A DNA stretch of 40,958 nt from Spirochaetales bacterium (GTDB lineage Bacteria > Spirochaetota > Spirochaetia > Treponematales > Treponemataceae). Position numbers and translations under genes: made by a program. The stretch lies in assembly GCA_003246335.1 (NCBI GenBank), contig QKAR01000064.1:1-40958 (forward strand), read 5' to 3'. Under the pieces are notes generated by a model. That model was not told the origin of the DNA and searched no databases. It saw nothing but the letters and a program-made list of their open reading frames with translations. Shown piece by piece: positions 25,366-33,947 of the stretch. Numbering within the stretch: the stretch's first letter is position 1; every line of letters begins with the position of its first letter.

Positions 25366-26605
25366 CTGCCTCCTCAAAAATGGCATTCGCTTAATTACCG
25401 AACCGATTGCGACGACGGAAGCCGTCGCAATCGGTTTTTGGTTTTCGTCAGGGTCTCGCGACGAGCATAGCTCGGACCGCGGATCGACTCATTTTATGGA
25501 GCACCTATTTTTTAAGGGCTTTCCGGGGTTTAGTTCCTATGACATTTCGCGTTTCTTCGACCGTATCGGCGGGTACGCGAACGCGTTTACCGATCGAGAC
25601 GCTCTATGCGTGCATTGCTACGTGCCGCGCCTTGCGGCGCTAGACGCCCTCAACGTCCTGGTCGGCATGGTGTATTCGTCTTTTTTTTCCGACGTTGATT
25701 TCGAGCGCGAAAAAACCGTTATCGAGAGCGAAATACTCGGAACGTACGACGATCCCGAGGAAATGGGTTTCGACCTCGCGTTGCGCGCGATGTACGGCGA
25801 CACGGGCCTCTCGCGTCCCGTCGCCGGATCATTATCGGACGTTCAGTCCCTCACGGGCGAACGGCTGCGCGCTTTCCGCGATAGGTATCTTTCCCTTAAT
25901 TCCTTAGTCGTCACCGTCGCGGGTAACGTAGATGCCGAAAGTTTCGCGCGACGGCTCGAGTCGATTCAGGTTACGGCTCTCCAGCCTCGATCGGAAACCC
26001 TCGAGTATGCTTGGTTCGCGAATTCCGCCTATCACCCATCAACATTCGCCCAATCCCAGTTATTTTTTTCGTACCCGCTTTTCGGCTTTTCGTCCGAGTC
26101 GGATTGGCTTTCGCTCGACATCATCAACCTCATCATCGGGGACTCGGTTAGCTCCCGCCTGTATCAGCGCGTGAGGGAAAACGCAGGGCTCTGCTATTCA
26201 ATCGGCAGTTTGTTTTCCTGCGAAAAAAGCGGTGGGTATTGGATGGCTTCCGCGGCCGTATCTCCCGAAAATACCGCGCGCGCCCTTCGAGCGATCGAGG
26301 GCGAGATCGACGCCGTGTCCCGAGATGGCGTTTCTTCCTCAGAGGTCGTCGACGCGAAAAGTCACTTACTCGGGGAGTTATCGCTTGCCGACAATGACGT
26401 CGAGGGACGCATGAAATCGATCGCGAGGCAGTGGTTTTACGGAGGCTTCGCGCTCACCGGCTCGGAGATCGCCGCGCTCATTTCGTCGGTCGACGAGGCT
26501 CTCGTTCGGGCGACGCTTAAAAAAATATTCGTCGGGGATAGACGGTCGGTAACCGTTTTCGCCCCTGCGCGACGCATACGGGAGGTTAAAAAAACATGGA
26601 AATAA
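25352..26605 (+). CDS. M16 family zinc metallopeptidase (processing-peptidase-like)
   Basis: 417 residues from the ATG at 25352; an upstream TTG at 25343 would add three residues. The inverted zinc motif HFMEH (HxxEH) is at residues 47-51, followed by FFKG, and the third zinc-ligand glutamate is in the [11 protein letters not shown] segment near 120-127. The C-terminal half-domain has the family's substrate-binding region ([19 protein letters not shown] and [11 protein letters not shown] near 230-275). M16 peptidases cut peptides such as signal or mis-sorted fragments. Bacterial pairs linked to rpsO/pnp are common, although a substrate cannot be named. No signal peptide is seen, so it is probably cytoplasmic. 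It overlaps pnp by 14 bases and dut by 10, indicating one operon. Confidence 0.93.
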   Translation: MPISNCLLKNGIRLITEPIATTEAVAIGFWFSSGSRDEHSSDRGSTHFMEHLFFKGFPGFSSYDISRFFDRIGGYANAFTDRDALCVHCYVPRLAALDALNVLVGMVYSSFFSDVDFEREKTVIESEILGTYDDPEEMGFDLALRAMYGDTGLSRPVAGSLSDVQSLTGERLRAFRDRYLSLNSLVVTVAGNVDAESFARRLESIQVTALQPRSETLEYAWFANSAYHPSTFAQSQLFFSYPLFGFSSESDWLSLDIINLIIGDSVSSRLYQRVRENAGLCYSIGSLFSCEKSGGYWMASAAVSPENTARALRAIEGEIDAVSRDGVSSSEVVDAKSHLLGELSLADNDVEGRMKSIARQWFYGGFALTGSEIAALISSVDEALVRATLKKIFVGDRRSVTVFAPARRIREVKKTWK

Positions 26606-27030
26606 AATATAACGCGGAGCCGGGCGCCTTCGCGCCGGAATACCAAACTTCAGGCGCAGCCGGCGCCGACGTTCGGGCCTTCATTGGGGAAGACGTGTGT
26701 ATCGATCCCGGCGAACGACGCCTCATCCCGACCGGCTTATCCGTCGAGATCCCCGAAGGTTTCGAGATACAGGTACGGCCTCGCTCAGGATTAGCGCTTC
26801 GGCAGGGAATAACCGTATTGAACACGCCGGGGACGATCGACGCCGATTATCGCGGTTCCGTCGGCATCGTGCTCGTCAACCTGGGAAATGAGCGGTTTAT
26901 CGTCCATCCGGGCGATAGAATCGCTCAATTCGTGGTCGCGCCGGTCATCCACGCCGATTTTCGCGCGGTATCGTCCTTATCGGAAACGGGCCGCGGCGCT
27001 GGCGGCTACGGTTCCACGGGCGCCGTATAA
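26596..27030 (+). CDS. dut: Deoxyuridine triphosphate nucleotidohydrolase
   Basis: 144 residues, trimeric dUTPase type. It hydrolyses dUTP to dUMP and keeps uracil out of DNA. Five motifs are in order: [51 protein letters not shown] and the C-terminal glycine-rich [10 protein letters not shown] (P-loop-like arm). It overlaps the peptidase by 10 bases and ends 8 bases before lptF. Confidence 0.96.
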   Translation: MEIKYNAEPGAFAPEYQTSGAAGADVRAFIGEDVCIDPGERRLIPTGLSVEIPEGFEIQVRPRSGLALRQGITVLNTPGTIDADYRGSVGIVLVNLGNERFIVHPGDRIAQFVVAPVIHADFRAVSSLSETGRGAGGYGSTGAV

Positions 27031-27038
27031 CGCGCGGT

Positions 27039-28151
27039 ATGCATGCGGTGAGACGAACACTGTTTTTCTATATCGCCCGCGAAATGGCCCTCTATTTCAT
27101 AGCGGCTTTCCTTTTCTTTTTCTTAATTTTTTTCGTCAATCAAATTCTCTTGATGGCGGAGCAAATTCTGTCGAAGCACGCGCCTATACGGCAGGTTCTT
27201 TTGCTTATCGCGTATTCCTTGCCCTCTATCGTCGCGACGTCCGCCCCGTTCGCGACGCTCGTCGGGACGCTCATGGGCATCGGAAGATTCGTGAGCGATC
27301 GGGAATTTTTGGCGATGACCGCCCTCGGCGTTCCGTCCTCTTTCGCCATCGTGCCCGTCATCGCGGTAGGGGCGGCGATAGCGCTCGCCTCATTCGTATC
27401 GAACGATATATTGCTTCCCGCGGGAACGATCCAATTCAATAGGCTCTATAAAAAAATCCTCACGTCCACGCCCGCGATCGAGCTTGAGTCCGATTCCGTT
27501 AAGCGCAACCAGGACGCCATCGTGGTCAGCGGAACCGTACGCGAAAATTCCATGGATGGCATACTTATCATCGACGTCGACGCGTCGGGTAACCGGCGAA
27601 TCGTTTCCGCGTCCTCGGTGGACATTATCCCGTCATCGTCATTGGATATCATGATGACGCTTTCGATGCGGGACGCGAGCGTTTTCAGCCTGCGTAAGGA
27701 TGGCCGGCTCGATTTCGACCGGATACGGGCCGACGGCCTCAGTTACAACATCCTCACGAAAAACCTCCTATCTTCCTACGCTTCTTCCCCTTCGCCCCGT
27801 GAAATGAGCTCGCGGGATCTGTACGGCGAATTAGTTCGCCGTAGGTCGGAAAAACCTTCTCGATCAACCAATATGTACCTTATGGAGTTTCATAAAAAGT
27901 TCGCCATACCGCTTGCGGCTCTTTTTTTCTCTTTCTTGGCCTTCTCGTTGGGTCTCGGGGCTAAGTCTAACGGGCAAACGACGGGGTTTATTTTCGGCCT
28001 CATCATCGCGGTATTTTATTGGGCTTTGCTCATAGGCGGTCAGACGCTCAGCATGCGCCTTGGCTTAAACGGCGCTCTGATGATGTGGATTCCCGACGTC
28101 GCGATCTGCGGCTTCGGCGCCGCGTTTCTCGTTTTGAGGATATTGCCATGA
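27039..28151 (+). CDS. lptF: LptF/YjgP-type permease, lipopolysaccharide-export-like
   Basis: 370 residues. With LptG and the LptB ATPase, LptF extracts lipid from the inner membrane for export. The pattern is family-typical: two N-terminal membrane helices (about 12-40 and 55-80), a further helix pair near 100-130, a soluble periplasmic beta-jellyroll (about 140-270) and three C-terminal helices (about 280-368, ending FGAAFLVLRILP). FVNQILLMAEQIL and FLAMTALGVP near residues 30 and 88 fit the family. lptG starts inside the stop (ATGA overlap). No lptA, lptB, lptC or lptD is in the window. Whether the exported lipid is LPS is unknown for this organism. Confidence 0.88.
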   Translation: MHAVRRTLFFYIAREMALYFIAAFLFFFLIFFVNQILLMAEQILSKHAPIRQVLLLIAYSLPSIVATSAPFATLVGTLMGIGRFVSDREFLAMTALGVPSSFAIVPVIAVGAAIALASFVSNDILLPAGTIQFNRLYKKILTSTPAIELESDSVKRNQDAIVVSGTVRENSMDGILIIDVDASGNRRIVSASSVDIIPSSSLDIMMTLSMRDASVFSLRKDGRLDFDRIRADGLSYNILTKNLLSSYASSPSPREMSSRDLYGELVRRRSEKPSRSTNMYLMEFHKKFAIPLAALFFSFLAFSLGLGAKSNGQTTGFIFGLIIAVFYWALLIGGQTLSMRLGLNGALMMWIPDVAICGFGAAFLVLRILP

Positions 28152-29218
28152 GGACGCTCCATCTCTACCTTTTCCGTTTTTTCCTCCTCGCGTGCCTTGC
28201 GGCCCTGCTTTTTTTCGTGGTGTTACTGGAGTTGGGCGATCTTTTCGCTAACTTGTGGAAATATCTTTCCAATGATGTTCCCTTCAGGCAAGTTGGCGTC
28301 GTCATGTTCCTTTATTTCCCAAAATGCGTTTCTTACGCGATGCCGATGGCCGTACTTTTCGCCTCGTCTTACACTATCGGTTCCCTGTACTCCCGTAATG
28401 AGCTTACGGCGATTTTCTCTTCCGGCGTGTCCCTTCAGGCCTTTGCCTTTCCGCTCATCTTGTTTGGAGCCCTATTATCGGTAGCGTTCTTTTTCTTCGA
28501 GGATGGGGTGGTGATACGGACACTAGCGGCGCGGAATACCCTGAATCGGGCTTTGTTGCGGCAGGAGGATTCCCTCAGCAATACCAATATCGCGGTTCTG
28601 TCGAAAACGGGCGAGGTCGTGTACACGGCCGACTATTATGAGAGCAAGGACAATCGACTGTATTCGTTGATGGCGGTAAAGAGGGACTCGCGCAACGCGG
28701 TCGAATGCGTGCTTGTCGCCCCGCTTGCCGTTTGGTCGAAGGACCACTGGATCCCGAGCGACTTTGTCGTTTACGACCTCTCGGGCTCGGGTTCGACCGC
28801 AAGCGTCACTGATGCCGTCCCGTTCTCGCTTGACGAACCGCCGGAGACATTTATGCGAAACGCGACTTCCGTTGACGAGCTTTCCGTCGCCGCGGCTCGC
28901 GCCTATATCGATAATCTGCGAAAATCGGGAGTTCCGTACGCCCCGCAACTCTCGAATTACTACAAGAGATTTTCCTTCCCGCTCACGATTTTTATCGTCT
29001 TATTTTTTTCCGTTTCGCTCGGTGGGAGATTTCGGAAAAACGTTCTACTCATGAGCCTCCTGTTGAGCTTATCGGTCGCGGTATTGTATTATGTAACCCA
29101 AATGGTGACGATGCTTTTCGCTAAGTGGGAGTACATTTCACCGTTCGCGGGCGCGTGGACGCCAGTCGTGATTTTCACGGGATTAGGACTCGTGACGCTT
29201 CGCTTCGCGAGGACCTAA
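28148..29218 (+). CDS. lptG: LptG/YjgQ-type permease, lipopolysaccharide-export-like
   Basis: 356 residues from the ATG at 28148, overlapping the lptF stop. It has the same organisation as LptF: helices near 8-28 and 50-80, a further pair near 95-120, a periplasmic domain (about 125-275), and C-terminal helices from about 280. LFANLWKYLSNDVPFRQVGVVM and NELTAIFSSGVSL fit the YjgP/YjgQ family. It pairs with LptF to make the membrane core of the export complex. A hairpin lies between its stop and tgt. Confidence 0.88.
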   Translation: MRTLHLYLFRFFLLACLAALLFFVVLLELGDLFANLWKYLSNDVPFRQVGVVMFLYFPKCVSYAMPMAVLFASSYTIGSLYSRNELTAIFSSGVSLQAFAFPLILFGALLSVAFFFFEDGVVIRTLAARNTLNRALLRQEDSLSNTNIAVLSKTGEVVYTADYYESKDNRLYSLMAVKRDSRNAVECVLVAPLAVWSKDHWIPSDFVVYDLSGSGSTASVTDAVPFSLDEPPETFMRNATSVDELSVAAARAYIDNLRKSGVPYAPQLSNYYKRFSFPLTIFIVLFFSVSLGGRFRKNVLLMSLLLSLSVAVLYYVTQMVTMLFAKWEYISPFAGAWTPVVIFTGLGLVTLRFART

Positions 29219-29226
29219 CGCGCGCG

Positions 29227-29261
29227 GGGAAACGCTGGGCGTTTCCCATCAAATTTTTTTT
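29227..29261 (+). terminator. Hairpin and T-run between lptG and tgt
   Basis: GGGAAACGC (29227-29235) and GCGTTTCCC (29239-29247) are a perfect nine-pair stem with a TGG loop. Eight T residues follow (29254-29261) after a 6-base spacer. The spacer makes it a weaker or non-canonical terminator; it may set tgt expression or act as a processing stem. The tgt ribosome-binding site GGATAGG follows immediately. It shows no resemblance to a preQ1 riboswitch. Confidence 0.6.
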
Positions 29262-29271
29262 GGATAGGTAC

Positions 29272-30411
29272 ATGAAAGACTCACGAAATATTTTTAGATT
29301 AACGCATCAAGACGGGCATGGCAGGGCGAGAACCGGCTTCATCGACCTGCCGCATGGAAGCGTGCGAACCCCGGCGTTTATGCCCGTCGGCACCAACGCG
29401 ACGGTAAAGGCCATGACGAAAGATTGGCTTGAGGAAATTGGGTTCGAGATAATTCTCGCGAATACTTATCATTTATACTTGCGTCCAGGCTCTGAGATCA
29501 TTCGGGCCGCGGGTGGTCTACATGGGTTTTCCGGTTGGAAAGGGAATTTTCTCACCGATTCCGGCGGGTTTCAGGTTTTTTCGCTTTCATCCTTTAGAAA
29601 GATAACGCGCGAGGGCGTGAAATTCCGCAGCCATATCGACGGCTCAGCCCATTTTCTCACGCCGGAAACCGTGGTCGGCCTTCAGGCGGACTTCAATAGC
29701 GATATTCAGATGCAGCTCGACGTATGCACGGGCTTTGGGACCGAGTGGAAAAAGGCGAACGAGGCGCTCATAATCACCACTGATTGGGCTAAACGGGCAA
29801 AGCGCGCCTGGGAATCGACTGCGGACGAATATCAGGGAGTCCTATTCCCCATCGTTCAGGGGAATTTCTATCGCGATTTACGAGAGCGAAGCGTCGAATC
29901 GGTCGTTGCTCTCGACGCGCCGGGCATTGCGATCGGCGGTCTTTCCGTCGGCGAGCCGCGCGAGGTGTATGCTGAATTCCTGGAATTTACCTCCAAACTC
30001 CTCCCCGATGAAAAGCCGCGATACGTTATGGGGATCGGCACGCCCGACTATATCCTTGACGCGGTCGCGAACGGTATCGATATATTCGATTGCGTCCTTC
30101 CCTCTCGCAATGCCCGTAACGGTTCCCTGTTTACCCGCGACGGAACGATCGCCATTAAAAAAGAGCGGTACGCGCGCGATTTCGGGCCCATCGACCCTGA
30201 ATGCGGTTGTAAAGTTTGCCGCGAGTATTCGCGCGCGTATTTGCGGCATTTGTACAAGAACGACGAAATTCTCAGCTCGATGCTCGCGACGTACCATAAT
30301 CTCGCCTTCATGCACACGCTTCTTCGGGAAATTCGGCAGGCTATCGACGGCGACACGTTTACCGAGTATCGCGCAAAATTCCTCGCGCGTTATACGGGGG
30401 GTGAAGCTTGA
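29272..30411 (+). CDS. tgt: Queuine tRNA-ribosyltransferase
   Basis: 379 residues from the ATG at 29272. Tgt exchanges guanine 34 of some tRNAs for preQ1 (or queuine). The sequence carries PVGTNATVKAMT, NTYHLYLRPG, LTDSGGFQVFSL (active-site Asp near 95), GIAIGGLSVGE near 225-235 and FDCVLPSRNARNG with the nucleophile Asp. The zinc site CGCKVC has its distant His in TYHNL. An upstream extension to 29125 would overlap lptG by 94 bases and is rejected. Its stop is overlapped by the TTG start of the following gene. Confidence 0.97.
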   Translation: MKDSRNIFRLTHQDGHGRARTGFIDLPHGSVRTPAFMPVGTNATVKAMTKDWLEEIGFEIILANTYHLYLRPGSEIIRAAGGLHGFSGWKGNFLTDSGGFQVFSLSSFRKITREGVKFRSHIDGSAHFLTPETVVGLQADFNSDIQMQLDVCTGFGTEWKKANEALIITTDWAKRAKRAWESTADEYQGVLFPIVQGNFYRDLRERSVESVVALDAPGIAIGGLSVGEPREVYAEFLEFTSKLLPDEKPRYVMGIGTPDYILDAVANGIDIFDCVLPSRNARNGSLFTRDGTIAIKKERYARDFGPIDPECGCKVCREYSRAYLRHLYKNDEILSSMLATYHNLAFMHTLLREIRQAIDGDTFTEYRAKFLARYTGGEA

Positions 30412-31760
30412 CGGATAGGGCTTTCTTCGGGCGGCATGCCGCGGCTCTCGCTTTTTTTTTCCTGGCGTGCGCGCTGACCGGCGCGGAATCCTCGGAGCGC
30501 GATAAGCGGCTTAACGTCATTCAATACGGCCTTGAGTCCGAAGTGACGGAGCTCGTATCCACCCTTCAAACCGAGAACGACGACTCATACGACGGGGAAT
30601 TGACGAAACTTTTCCAGACGACGCGAAGCTCGGCCGTTCGCTCCTCGATATTGTCGTTGTTCGCGAAGCAAAAAAAAGATACTCTCGGCGATTACGCCGT
30701 CACCGTTCTTGACGATCCCTACGATATCGATAAGTCTACCGTTTCGGCTGTCTTTGGCTACGTCACGGAATTGCGGCTTACCGCTTCCTTGCCGGCGATT
30801 CGCGCGATACTCCAGGGCGATAACGCCGAGTATCGTGATTCGGCGATCTCCGCGTTGGGTAAAATCGGGGAAAGCGAGGACGCGCAGTTTTTAGTCGGAT
30901 ATTTCGACGGTGACATCGCGGGTGACGAAAAAACGCGACTCATCATCAGGCAAAACGTCATGACGGCCCTCGGCGAACTTAAAGCGGTCGAGACTTTCGA
31001 TAAACTCATGGCCGTGGCCCAAGACGAAGAGGAAAATTCGGTAATCCGCGCGACGGCGGCCGTCGCGATCGGTAAAATGAAGAACGGCGAGGCGGTTCCC
31101 GTCCTCGTTAAGCTTTTCGGCAGTTCCGATCCCGCGATACGGGCTGCCTCCATAACGGCGCTCGCCAATTTTACCGATACGGAAGCCGTCTCGACCATAG
31201 TCGAGGGTTTTAAGGATTCTTATTATAAAGTCCGACTCGAGTCCATTAAGGCGGCTCAAACGATGAAAGCGAGCGATATGATCGGGTCTCTTACCTATCG
31301 CGCGGAGCATGATCCGGTAAAGGCCGTGCAACTCGCCGCATACGAAACGCTCGGAACCCTGCATACGGGCAAGGCGGATGAATGGCTCAAGGACGTTTTC
31401 GTCAACGAGAAAAAAAGCGATGAATTGCGCGTAAAGGCGAGTTCCGTGCTTTTAAAAGAAAATTTTGACTTCATTTATCCGGACGTGGAGCGAGTCGCAG
31501 ATTCCGCGCTTAAAGACGATAAAAAAAAGTGGCTGCGGTACGAATTAGGAAAGCAGTTAGCCTCGATAGAATCACAAAAGACGGAAAAGCTCGCTGAGTC
31601 GTACTTCTCGCAAAAGGACGTGCAAACTAAAAGCCTTGGATTGGACATGTTCGCGAAGAATCGCTATGCCTCCATGAAGTCGCAAATCCAAGAACTCGCG
31701 GCCGATGAAAAGCAGGGCGCGCTCCAGCGGCGCGCCAAGGCGATCCTTGATAAGGATTAA
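30408..31760 (+). CDS. Exported HEAT-repeat protein, possible lipoprotein
   Basis: 450 residues if started at the TTG at 30408, which overlaps the tgt stop (TTGA). The N-terminus is a hydrophobic signal sequence; FLAC (Cys 21) fits a spirochaete-type lipobox loosely, or a type I cut could follow ALTGA. Residues about 80-430 are HEAT/armadillo-like helical pairs with recurring motifs such as AVRSSILSLF, DSAISALGKIGESED, NVMTALGELK, ATAAVAIGKMKNGEAVPVL and AASITALANFTDTEAV. These form a curved scaffold for proteins. No catalytic residues are evident. It closes the plus-strand operon and meets the VWA gene end to end with interlocking TTAA stops. Function unknown. Confidence 0.85.
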   Translation: MTDRAFFGRHAAALAFFFLACALTGAESSERDKRLNVIQYGLESEVTELVSTLQTENDDSYDGELTKLFQTTRSSAVRSSILSLFAKQKKDTLGDYAVTVLDDPYDIDKSTVSAVFGYVTELRLTASLPAIRAILQGDNAEYRDSAISALGKIGESEDAQFLVGYFDGDIAGDEKTRLIIRQNVMTALGELKAVETFDKLMAVAQDEEENSVIRATAAVAIGKMKNGEAVPVLVKLFGSSDPAIRAASITALANFTDTEAVSTIVEGFKDSYYKVRLESIKAAQTMKASDMIGSLTYRAEHDPVKAVQLAAYETLGTLHTGKADEWLKDVFVNEKKSDELRVKASSVLLKENFDFIYPDVERVADSALKDDKKKWLRYELGKQLASIESQKTEKLAESYFSQKDVQTKSLGLDMFAKNRYASMKSQIQELAADEKQGALQRRAKAILDKD

Positions 31761-33931
31761 TACGAGATAGAAGTAAGCAGCCGGTTGAGCTTCTTCACCG
31801 GGTCCTCGTAAGTTTTGAACGAGAACGTGACTTCGTAGTCGTGATCGGAGACGATCTTAAAGGTACGGTCCACGCAATTAGGTATAACCGTCTCGGTTTC
31901 CTCGGGAAAATACTCTGGCTTTAGCAGCGCGAGCGAGCAGGATATGCCGTCGTAGCGGATTTCGGCGATGCGCGGCGGGAATCGAACGAGGAAAACCAAG
32001 AAAGGCGATTGTCCGCCGCCGACCGAGAGGCGCGAACCGGGTTTCATGACATGCACGTTTCTTTTCCCGATATTCGTCGCTTGCCTATCGACGAAGAGCT
32101 CAAGCATCACGCGATCCGATCCATGCGAAGCTATCGTTTCATTGGGATTCGCGGCGTTAACGGCCGCTGTCTTGCGAACTCGCTTTTGCGCCGCGCGCAC
32201 CAAAATCGAGGAGCGTTCGTCTTGTTCCGCCTGTAGCGATTTCTCTTGCGATGAAAGAGCGATGTCGGCACCGTACGTTTCTTTAGAGTCCGATCGCGCG
32301 CTCAGGAGAGACGATCGCTCCGCTGCCTGCGCTTTCGGCTGACCAAAAACCGTGCGCGGCGTTTTTTCGTCGCTTGACTGGGCGGATAAAACAGCGGCGG
32401 TTCCGCTTTTCGCGCCGAATTTCGCGAGTAAGGCCTGAGCTGCGGATTTGTTGTCGCCTGCTCTCGCCGAATCTAGCGGCGAATCCGCACGTTGGGCGTA
32501 TGAATTCGCGGATTCGGGGCTACCGCTGGCGACCGCGGTCATCGGGGCATTTGCGCCGGGAACGATTGCCGAACCCCGGGCGATTTGTCTTCCCTCGATC
32601 TTCGGCTCGGCGCGCGAAACGGCTTGTGCTTTTGACATGGGGAAAACCGACGAATTCGCGGCGCTCGCGCCAACTCGCTCTGTCTCGGAGGTCTTATCGT
32701 TCTCCCTTCGTCGCGCGGAAAGAATCGCGTCGGACGCGGGCCTTGACGTCTTTTTCATGATGAAAACGAACAGTATGAGCACGAGCAAAATCGCGAGTAC
32801 GACGAAAATGATAGCGACGAAAATCGCGCTTCCCGACTTTAAGGCCTGGGCGAGCGAGAAGTCCGTGATCGTGACCCGCATGGACGCGGATTGCGGGTTT
32901 ACCCGCTGTTCGTTCGAGAACGCCAGGGTAAGGCGGATATCCTGCGGTCCTTTAGTATATGTCTTGGGTAAATTAATTTGCGCTCTCAACGTTCCGGCGC
33001 TATGCGGTCCAAGATTGAGAAAATCCGTTTTGTAAAGAACGTCGACGCCGTCTTGAGTGAATACGTCGGTTAATTCGAGATTGATTGGGGCGTCGGAGTC
33101 GTTGGAAACGCGGAGCGGGAGCAGAAAGAAGCGCCCCTGTTTTCCAAGGTCATCGGGAAAAGTAACGCGGGGGATGGAGAAGACCTTGTCGACGAACGCG
33201 ATGGGGACGTTCTCTTCGGGCAATTCCGACTTTTGAATGCCGAGATCGTCCGTGAATTCGCCCGAAACGTCATAATAGTTTTTCGCCGCGCTTGAATCCG
33301 CCGCGACTTCCGTTCCCTGCAGAGTGGTATCAGGGTTTTCAGGCGCGTTATTGACACCCGCTAAAAGATTATCGTCGAGGGTTTTAATCACCGCGTCCTG
33401 CGGAAACGGCAGTTTAATGTAGTACACATTCCAGCCTGCGCCCCGAATGCGCCGGGACGTGCTAGAAAGCTCCGCCTTTATCTGCTCGCTCGTGTACGAC
33501 GCGTACGGACTCGAGGCCGGAGGGTTAAAAATTCCGTCGGATATGACTATGATGATTTTTTGCCGCTGCTGATCGAGGCTCGACACGTAATGGACGGTGT
33601 ACTGGAGCCCCGAAAGAAAGTCCGAGTTTTGCCCGAGCGGGTAGAGGAGCATAAAACGCGACACTACCCGCGACAGATCCTCCTCGCTTTCGATCGGCTG
33701 GGCGATTTCGAGGTTCACCCGGGAGTTAAAGGAAATTAAGTGAAACGTGTCCCCGCTTCGTACGAATTTTTTCGTTAGATCGACTAAGACGCGATTATTA
33801 ATTTCCTCGAACCAAGGCAATATGGTTCCGGACGAATCCATCAAAACGACAATATCCGCTCCCGCCGCGCATACGGATGTCAGCGCGCTGCCCAAAAAAA
33901 GGAGCGCGAACATCATTTTGATTTTTTTCAT
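31757..33931 (-). CDS. Membrane-anchored von Willebrand factor A protein
   Basis: 724 residues. A signal sequence (1-23) precedes a VWA domain at about 26-225 with MIDAS motif DSSGT (residues 32-36) and VISDG near 129-133. A second beta-rich, Ig-like region lies at about 245-360. A clear membrane helix (368-392) is followed by KK, so the N-terminal part would be periplasmic and the rest cytoplasmic. Residues about 395-600 are a low-complexity Ala/Ser/Arg/Gln region. The last 125 residues (from about 600) are beta-rich with KPGSRLSVGGG, loosely like an FHA or other beta-sandwich, but I do not recognise the family with certainty. VWA domains bind proteins through a metal ion. AAGGAC is 8 bases before the ATG. 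It follows the GreA gene by 16 bases and shares its operon. Confidence 0.82.
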   Translation of the reverse strand: MKKIKMMFALLFLGSALTSVCAAGADIVVLMDSSGTILPWFEEINNRVLVDLTKKFVRSGDTFHLISFNSRVNLEIAQPIESEEDLSRVVSRFMLLYPLGQNSDFLSGLQYTVHYVSSLDQQRQKIIIVISDGIFNPPASSPYASYTSEQIKAELSSTSRRIRGAGWNVYYIKLPFPQDAVIKTLDDNLLAGVNNAPENPDTTLQGTEVAADSSAAKNYYDVSGEFTDDLGIQKSELPEENVPIAFVDKVFSIPRVTFPDDLGKQGRFFLLPLRVSNDSDAPINLELTDVFTQDGVDVLYKTDFLNLGPHSAGTLRAQINLPKTYTKGPQDIRLTLAFSNEQRVNPQSASMRVTITDFSLAQALKSGSAIFVAIIFVVLAILLVLILFVFIMKKTSRPASDAILSARRRENDKTSETERVGASAANSSVFPMSKAQAVSRAEPKIEGRQIARGSAIVPGANAPMTAVASGSPESANSYAQRADSPLDSARAGDNKSAAQALLAKFGAKSGTAAVLSAQSSDEKTPRTVFGQPKAQAAERSSLLSARSDSKETYGADIALSSQEKSLQAEQDERSSILVRAAQKRVRKTAAVNAANPNETIASHGSDRVMLELFVDRQATNIGKRNVHVMKPGSRLSVGGGQSPFLVFLVRFPPRIAEIRYDGISCSLALLKPEYFPEETETVIPNCVDRTFKIVSDHDYEVTFSFKTYEDPVKKLNRLLTSISY

Positions 33932-33947
33932 GATCCGTCCTTATTCG

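Noticed and set aside
24589-25386. Minus-strand frame of 265 codons opposite pnp
   Set aside because: pnp is unambiguous across the same region; no start signal or motif supports the opposite strand.
29219-29271. preQ1 riboswitch before tgt
   Set aside because: The gap holds one simple hairpin with a T-run and not the short preQ1 pseudoknot sequence pattern.
31743-31757. ATCCTT/AAGGAT hairpin as terminator at the HEAT gene end
   Set aside because: Only six pairs with a three-base loop and no T-run on either strand.
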